Positions 14,482 through 18,573 of a stretch of 18,573 nucleotides of DNA are shown piece by piece (within the stretch, counting starts at the first letter, position 1; each line of letters begins with the position of its first letter). This DNA is from Baffinella frigidus. Its lineage: Eukaryota; Cryptophyceae; Cryptomonadales; Baffinellaceae. The notes under the pieces are model-generated. The model saw only the letters and a list, made by a program, of their open reading frames with translations, made no database searches and was not told the origin of the DNA. The DNA lies in assembly GCA_026770585.1 (NCBI GenBank), contig MU646455.1, positions 507,940 through 526,512 of the forward strand. Reading direction: 5' to 3'. Position numbers and translations under genes: made by a program.

Positions 14482-14635
14482 TATTATCTCAGAAAAGGGA
14501 TTCTTAAATTCGTTTTCTTAAGTCAATTCCTGTACAAATTCATCAACTTATTCTTTTCTCTGCGCATAAGTTGACAAATTTGAAGGGGGGTTGACTTAAG
14601 AAAACGAATTTAAAAATCTTTTTTCTGAGATAATA
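14482..14635. mobile_element. Foldback element L
   Basis: The ends TATTATCTCAGAAAA and TTCTGAGATAATA have arms containing TTAAATTCGTTTTCTTAAGT and a partner AAGAAAACGAATTTAA. The CTTAAGTCAA and TTGACTTAAG motifs recall the subterminal repeats of family K. Single copy. Confidence 0.7.
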
Positions 14636-14808
14636 CGGCCCTCCTCGCTGCAGGCACGCGTAGAGTGAGGGAGAGAGGGGTCTCGCTCGCGCTCTCTCTC
14701 GAAACCTCATAACCTGAACAGGCGTGGCTGGACGGGACGACACCCTTCCTGTGCCGATTGCCTCGTGTGTAACGTGGATGCCACCCGGGGAGCAGACGGG
14801 AACGGGTT

Positions 14809-14890
14809 ATTTGTTCATATGAGTTGGCCGAAGGTTAATTAGGGCCCTAAGTAAATTTAATTAGGGCCAGCATCCGGTTTGTTAGGCGGA
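14809..14890. mobile_element. Element J, core without arms (copy 3)
   Basis: About 80 bp nearly identical to the interior of J2 (GTTCATATGAGTTGGCCG, then TTAGGGCCCTAAGTAAATTT) but lacking the inverted ends. The left side, GGGAACGGGTT, may be a remnant of the terminal CCGGGAACGTGTT. Probably a copy that lost its arms. Confidence 0.6.
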
Positions 14891-15019
14891 GATCTCCGCG
14901 GCATGGACCTCGCCTGGTTCCACACACCATGTGGAGTGGTTGGGCGTTCCTCGGCCTCATTCACCCAATCCACCCATGAGAAATCGAGACACCACTAAAC
15001 CCGAACCTCGGGGGAGCAG

Positions 15020-15169
15020 ATGGAAGCCGGGACAATAACGGTCACCGGCGGTCCGTGGATCTTGGCAGAGTGCGGGGTGGCTACCACAGAAGGCCTGGCT
15101 CTGCTTCGCTCGGGTTGCCCGACTATTCTCAAGTTGACATGCTGGGTGTGCGGTACAAATCCGTCAACT
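15020..15169 (+). CDS. Beta-helix-like exon, first copy
   Basis: The frame opens after GGGGAGCAG with ATG and reads MEAGTITVTGGPWILAECGV, then ATTEGLALLRSG and TILKLTCWVCGT. The first 21 residues repeat at 15386. Short beta strands separated by turns (TITVTGGPWIL.ECGV) suit the coil of a right-handed parallel beta-helix, a fold found in polysaccharide-active and F-box-associated proteins; this is a fold-level guess only. AG before the ATG could be an acceptor, making this an internal exon. After residue 21 the sequence differs from the second copy, so one of them is recombined. No catalytic residues can be pointed out. Confidence 0.35.
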
Positions 15170-15385
15170 TCGGGGCGGGGGAGAACCCGGGCTCGCCAAA
15201 CTGGCGGGCCCGAATAACCTGGCAATCCGCACAGAAGCCTAGTTCTGACTATATCCCGAATGTAACGCGGACGCTACCCGGGGATCGGATGGGAACGGGT
15301 CGAGTTGTTGGGCGATCCTTGACCTCACTCACCCAATCCACCCACGAGAAATCGAGGCCCCTCACCCCCAACCCCGGGGGAGCAG

Positions 15386-15580
15386 ATGGGGACCGGGACA
15401 ATAACGGTCACCGGCGGCCCGTGGATCTTGGAAGAGTGCGGAGTCTCGACGATCGAAGGCAGCGTGGCGATTCGCGTGGCGATGGAGGGCAACGTAACCC
15501 TCGTGGGGGCGAGGGTGTCGGGGGCGAGCGAGGAGGCCCCCGGGGGGGATGGGGTGGTCCGCTCCCGCCCGAACCCCTGA
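15386..15580 (+). CDS. Beta-helix-like exon, second copy
   Basis: Opens in the same context (GGGGGAGCAG|ATGGGG) and reads MGTGTITVTGGPWILEECGV, then STIEGSVAIRVAMEGNVTLV and GARVSG, followed by an acidic/Gly tail. Alternating beta-prone residues and turns over about 42 residues make two coils of a parallel beta-helix likely. The frame ends at 15580, where a CCCGAAA-type heptamer array begins, so the gene may be cut short by the array. No downstream exon is found. Coding support: a conserved opening in two copies and a regular strand pattern. Weakness: no intron signals are proven and no family is identified. Confidence 0.45.
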   Translation: MGTGTITVTGGPWILEECGVSTIEGSVAIRVAMEGNVTLVGARVSGASEEAPGGDGVVRSRPNP

Positions 15581-15690
15581 ACCCGGAACGCTCACCGCTA
15601 AACCCTGAACCCGGAACACGGAACCCGAACCCCGAAATCCGACACCCGCGACCCGAAACCCGACACCCGAAACCCGAAACCCAAACCCTT
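15575..15690. repeat. CCCGAAA heptamer array
   Basis: Consecutive heptamers CCCGGAA, CCCGAAA, CCCGACA and CCCTGAA, again with a 7-bp period. It directly follows the beta-helix-like frame. Confidence 0.7.
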
Positions 15691-15754
15691 GAAGCCAGCC
15701 CATCTGCAACGCCATCCACCTTTCACCTGCCACCACGGGCGGCGTGGTCCGCTC

Positions 15755-15930
15755 TTGTCGTGAAACTCCTGGAAAGTTCGGTAGTTTCTCCTACGGCATT
15801 GCCTAGGACCTCCTACCGTAGGCCAAAATCCTAGGATATTTGGGTCATAGGAGCCCTACGGCCTACGGTAGGTAGGTCCTACCTAAATCCGTAGGGAAAC
15901 TACCGAACTCTCCAGGAGTTTCCATATGAA
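15755..15930. mobile_element. Foldback element F, diverged copy 5
   Basis: The core CCTACGGCATTGCCTAGGAC matches copies 2 and 4, but the arms differ: GAAACTCCTGGAAAGTTCGG in place of TAACGGCCTGAAAATGGGG. The two arms still pair with each other. It is flanked by CTC at 15752-15754 and 15931-15933. Confidence 0.7.
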
Positions 15931-16097
15931 CTCCCACCCGCCAACCCATCGGGACGTGTACCGATGAGTGCTGTACATGGTGTTGCACAGTCCATACAAC
16001 GATGATACACACGCCATCCACCTTGCCCCTCCCAGCCACCACGCTCCGCGATTGCATAGCCTCTTTCACAACCACCTTGACTGTACCGGAATTTCAT
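15931..16097. other. Noncoding stretch
   Basis: No gene is seen. It contains CCATCCACCTTGCCCCTCCC then AGCCACCACG, which matches the right stem of the hairpin at 16979-17048 and resembles 15711-15735. Confidence 0.4.
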
Positions 16098-16230
16098 CCG
16101 GACGAGTATTTATGATAAATACGCCACGGCAAAGAAATTTACCACACAAATGCTTTAACAATTACTAGTATGATCCATGTGTGCAGTAAATTTTGTTGCC
16201 GTGGCGTATGTATCATAAATACTCGCCGCG
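16098..16230. mobile_element. Foldback element P1
   Basis: A 133-bp element flanked by AT at 16096-16097 and 16231-16232. The arms are GAGTATTTATGATAAATACG and its partner, then GCCACGGCAA/TTGCCGTGGC. The interior (TTTACCACACAAATGCTTTA to GTGTGCAGTAAATTTTG) matches the A core in reverse orientation. Confidence 0.8.
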
Positions 16231-16269
16231 ATTAAATTGAAGACGATGCTTGATATTCTGCCGGGAACC

Positions 16270-16409
16270 TCATACACAAACACTTATAATTTATAAACTG
16301 GATTTCAATCAAAATTACTACACGTCTGCTTTAATATTACTAGTAAAGATCGTGATGTGTAGTAAATTTCGTTGGATCCAGTTTATAAAGCATAAGTGTT
16401 TGCGTATGA
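16270..16409. mobile_element. Foldback element P2
   Basis: A roughly 140-bp element with ends TCATACACAAACACTTAT and a partner ending GTATGA, arms through TTTATAAACTGGAT. The interior AAAATTACTACACGTCTGC to GTGTAGTAAATTTCGTTG is the shared A/P core. No clear flanking duplication. Confidence 0.75.
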
Positions 16410-16554
16410 AATCGCAGTCGATGCGTGATATCACGCAGGAATACCGGATTCTGGGTCGCCAATACCTTTCTGGCCAGTCGCGTGACTGGAGGGCGGGCGG
16501 GGGGGGGGGCATGGCTGGTGCGCGGGGTTTGGAGCGTGACTGTCCCGTACTCAT

Positions 16555-16700
16555 CCGGGAACGTGTTTAATTTAAAAGAAAATGGCCTAACAGACCGGAT
16601 TCTGGCCCTAATTAAATTTACTTAGGGCCCTAATTAACCTTCGGCCAACTCATATGAACAAATATGGATCCAGTTCCTTATAAATTAAACATGTCCCCGG
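16555..16700. mobile_element. Foldback element J, copy 2
   Basis: A 146-bp element, inverted relative to J1, from CCGGGAACGTGTTTAATTT to ...AAACATGTCCCCGG, flanked by AT at 16553-16554 and 16701-16702. Confidence 0.85.
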
Positions 16701-17260
16701 ATTAGTACGCAGACTGGGGGGGGCATGCAGTTGGTGTCCTGTTCGTGACTGGTGGACGGGTGGAGAGTGACTGGTGTTCTGCGGGGGGTCAGGTGGTGGG
16801 AGAGGACGGGGCGCTGGTTGCCTTCGCCTCCCACTTTCACGACCTCGGTACTTACCCCGAGATTTTAATCTTAAATAAATCTATTTTGTATAATTTTACG
16901 GCCCAGGGTTTAGGATTTCATGAGCTGGGGGTTAGGGGATGTGTGTGTGCCTGCATCTCTCCTTTCTTCACGAAGAAGGTGGTGGCTGGGAGGGGCAAGG
17001 GCCGATCGTCGATGCGCTTCATGCGCCCTTGCCCCTCCCAGCCACCACGATCGGCCGGTAGTCGATGCGCTGCAGGCGCGTCTTGCTACGCGGGAGAGCT
17101 ACATGTCATTTTACGCCCTGCGTCCATCTATTATTTTCCCTTGAAATCGGCAAAAGTTGCCGAAAATACCCACAAATAATTGACTTTGACGGAAAAGTAA
17201 CCGCAGGATATGGGTAAAAAGGGCTCCAAGAAACCACCCAGCCCTCCCCCGTAGTGGCAT
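16701..17260. other. Noncoding stretch with a 24-bp-stem hairpin
   Basis: No gene is called. A perfect inverted repeat with 24-bp stems (16979-17002 and 17025-17048, starting GTGGTGGCTGGGAGG) encloses a 22-base loop. Before it, GTGACTGG.GG.CGGG repeats link 16482 and 16745. A frame from 16745 reads VVGEDGALVAFASHFHDLG and could hide a coding relic, but no partner or family supports it. An AT-rich, partly self-complementary stretch fills 17100-17220. Confidence 0.5.
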
Positions 17261-17356
17261 GATCTCATTCCGCCAGGCACTTGATTTACATGCGTCAGAG
17301 TTCCCCGAATCAAACGAAATTTTCATTTAAATCAAACACCTGGCGGGATGAGATCT
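17261..17356. mobile_element. Foldback element Q
   Basis: A 96-bp element with ends GATCTCATTCCGCCAGG and CCTGGCGGGATGAGATC, then TTGATTTA/TAAATCAAA. Single copy. Confidence 0.6.
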
Positions 17357-17405
17357 CGTTGCAATACGATGTACCTTTCCCCCCTCCGTCAAGCCCCCCC
17401 CCCAT

Positions 17406-17586
17406 CCACACGAGGCTATCCATGCGAACAGAATAAAGGAACATTTAAAAATTTGTGGGGAAATGATCACGTTTCCGTACGGATGTCCGTACGGAAACGT
17501 GATCAAATGCTGACTTTTGGCGTGTTTCCTGGGCAATAATCCAACAATTAACTTATGCATCTGTTCGCATGGATAGCCTTGTGTGG
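17406..17586. mobile_element. Foldback element C, copy 2
   Basis: A 181-bp element from CCACACGAGGCTATCCATGC to GGATAGCCTTGTGTGG, flanked by AT at 17404-17405 and 17587-17588. The interior holds a second perfect inverted repeat, 20-bp arms (17464-17483 and 17486-17505) around a two-base loop. Confidence 0.85.
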
Positions 17587-17623
17587 ATCTGCACCCTCCT
17601 CTGGTGCGAGAGGAGGTTGCAAT

Positions 17624-17766
17624 CCCATAGGAAAACGGTTTTAATTTAGAACTTTCTGGCAATGAAATTTACTACACATAATGAGTTTTACAAGTAGTAT
17701 TAAAGCATTCATGTAGTAATTTTCATTGAATCCAAAAGTTTCAAATTGAAACCGTTTTCCTATGCA
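17624..17766. mobile_element. Foldback element P3
   Basis: A roughly 143-bp element with ends CATAGGAAAACGGTTT and AAACCGTTTTCCTATG. GCAATC stands on both sides and AT can be read as the immediate flank. The interior (GAAATTTACTACACAT to CATGTAGTAATTTTC) is the shared A/P core. Confidence 0.75.
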
Positions 17767-17833
17767 ATCTGCCAAGCCACCACCCTCCGGGGTGCAGGCT
17801 GACACTCCTCCCTGCCCCCTGGCATGCTCTTAT

Positions 17834-17994
17834 CCGGGGAAACCTATTTTCCTTTAGTTCATTTGATGGCAAGGAAAATTACGTCATTTGATGGCAAGGA
17901 AAATTACTAAACAATTCGTTCTTATTAGTAATATTAAAGCAGTTATGTAGCAATTTTCCTTGCCATCAAACTAAAGAAAAATAGGTCTCCCCGG
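17834..17994. mobile_element. Foldback element P4
   Basis: A 161-bp element from CCGGGGAAACCTATTTTCC to ...GGTCTCCCCGG, flanked by AT at 17832-17833 and 17995-17996. The left arm contains a 24-bp unit (TCATTTGATGGCAAGGAAAA and four more bases) twice, at 17859-17882 and 17884-17907. The interior is a diverged A/P core. Confidence 0.8.
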
Positions 17995-18000
17995 ATAAGC

Positions 18001-18175
18001 TCCCCGCCCAGGGTTGAGAGTCTTAGGGGTTGGGGTTAGGGGGGGGGGGGGTGCCAGCATCTCACCTTCTCTCACGCCCGATCGTTGATGCCCTGGAGGC
18101 TTGGCATGATGGCGTTTTGGGGGTTTAGGGTGTAGGGTGTAGGGTGAAGGGTTTGCACCAGCGCCTGGCAGAGTG
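18001..18175. repeat. GGGTTAG and GGGTGTA tracts
   Basis: No gene is seen. There is a TTAGGGG/poly-G tract near 18025-18050, then a stretch resembling 16935-17060 (GCATCTC.CCTTTCT, CGATCGT.GATGC), then TTTAGGGTGTAGGGTGTAGG heptamers at 18123-18152. Confidence 0.5.
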
Positions 18176-18334
18176 CACTCCGAGCCACAAGATTTCAGCT
18201 AAGTCAACCAGCTCACCTAAGTCAACTTTTCCCTGTTTTCGTTTAGATGGCCCTGGCCACCATGGACGGCATTTGACTTAAGGCGCTGGCTTTCAGGGGG
18301 AGTTGACTTAGGCGAAATGTTCTGACTCCGAGTG
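18176..18334. mobile_element. Element K, copy 2, with target duplication
   Basis: A 159-bp element inverted relative to 4468-4626, differing at about five positions. It is flanked by GAGTG at 18171-18175 and 18335-18339. Same length and ends as copy 1. Confidence 0.85.
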
Positions 18335-18573
18335 GAGTGTCACCCGGCAGAGTGTCAGCCCTGTCCCCTGTCACCCTGACACTCTGCCCTGGCACCCTGG
18401 CACCCTCAACCACGCCACCCTGCCCCCTGACAGGCACGGAGCGCCCCCCCCCCCCTCCGACGCCGCGCCAACTCAACGCCGGGGGCGCGTGGGCTCAGAC
18501 TCTTGAGTCCGAGGCTCAGACCCTGAGTAGGGTCAGGCTCAGACTCTGACTCCAGGCTGCTGGCTGACCCTCC
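18335..18573. other. Right end, short tandem motifs
   Basis: No gene is seen. CACCCTG, GGCACCCT, GACACTCTGCC and GGCAGAGTGTCA motifs recur and are partly self-complementary, followed by repeats of GGCTCAGACTCT and GAGTCCGAG to the window edge. Confidence 0.45.

Larger units (their letters stand above)
13889..15580 (+). repeat. Three-fold segment with beta-helix-like code
   Basis: A unit starting AACGCGGATGCCACCCGGGG, with GTTGGGCGTTCCTC, CATTCACCCAA.CCAC, GAAATCGAGA and GGGGGAGCAGATGG.G.CCGG, occurs at about 13889-14235, 14771-15240 and 15263-15580. The first copy is cut after GGGACAGTTTGG, before the coding part; the other two continue into it. Units carry different inserted elements (F3 in the first, J3 in the second). 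Confidence 0.6.

Noticed and set aside
15055-15834. 259-codon plus-strand frame
   Set aside because: It crosses the three-fold segment in a frame different from the conserved TITVTGGPWIL frame and then runs through a heptamer array into element F5.
16745-17179. 144-codon plus-strand frame
   Set aside because: A short part looks protein-like (GALVAFASHFHDLG), but the rest crosses AT-rich DNA and the 24-bp hairpin; no partner copy or splice pair supports it.
1-18573. CRISPR array
   Set aside because: Direct repeats are either adjacent heptamers or dispersed modules; there are no regular repeat-spacer units, and the context is eukaryotic.
1-18573. Dinoflagellate origin
   Set aside because: Foldback-rich DNA and TTTAGGG repeats would allow it, but no spliced-leader-like sequence was seen, so lineage is left open.

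Overview
This window looks like repeat-rich nuclear DNA of a eukaryote. Spliceosomal-type signals sit at the ends of coding-like stretches, there is no operon structure, and plant-type telomere repeats (TTTAGGG/CCCTAAA) occur inside the sequence. A GC-rich single-celled alga, perhaps of the green lineage, would fit, but the TTTAGGG repeat is shared by several protist groups, so the lineage is an inference and no species is named.

Region by region. Positions 190-1690 (minus strand) hold a protein with an N-terminal hydrophobic segment followed by tetratricopeptide (TPR) coding sequence. Its TPR exon is present three times, only one copy being complete, and the end of its first exon is present three times. 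Facing away from it, 1921-2667 (plus strand) encodes a type II membrane-protein-like N-terminus with an acidic and proline-rich stem. Positions 2640-9860 contain no gene I can defend: this part is inverted-repeat elements, tandem modules and telomere-like heptamer arrays. Positions 9896-10258 hold two tandem, phase-0 candidate exons, the second carrying an in-frame 21-bp minisatellite. Positions 11100-13450 hold short decayed coding relics in several copies among segmental repeats. Positions 13890-15580 hold a segment repeated three times, two copies carrying a beta-helix-like coding stretch. Positions 15580-18573 are again foldback elements and arrays.

The dominant feature is about thirty short foldback (inverted-repeat, MITE-like) elements of roughly 95-210 bp, together near 30 percent of the window. 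I group them as Z, A, M, N, X, K, C, D, E, F, G, H, R, I, J, L, P, Q and T. Many are flanked by AT on both sides; family F has 3-bp and family K 5-bp target-site duplications. Two insertions can be compared with an unoccupied copy of the same repeat in this window. Families A and P share an internal core but have different arms, each arm still matching its partner. Two unrelated families (A and G) sit at the same AT dinucleotide in two copies of one paralogous repeat. Family Z lies in two candidate introns just after the donor site, resembling introners. No transposase gene is visible, so all are non-autonomous as seen here.

Nearly every simple array has a 7-bp period (CCCTAAA, CCCTACA, CCCTGCA, CCATAAA, CCCGAAA), as if derived from telomere repeats. 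All gene calls rest on reading the translation by eye; no database search was possible.
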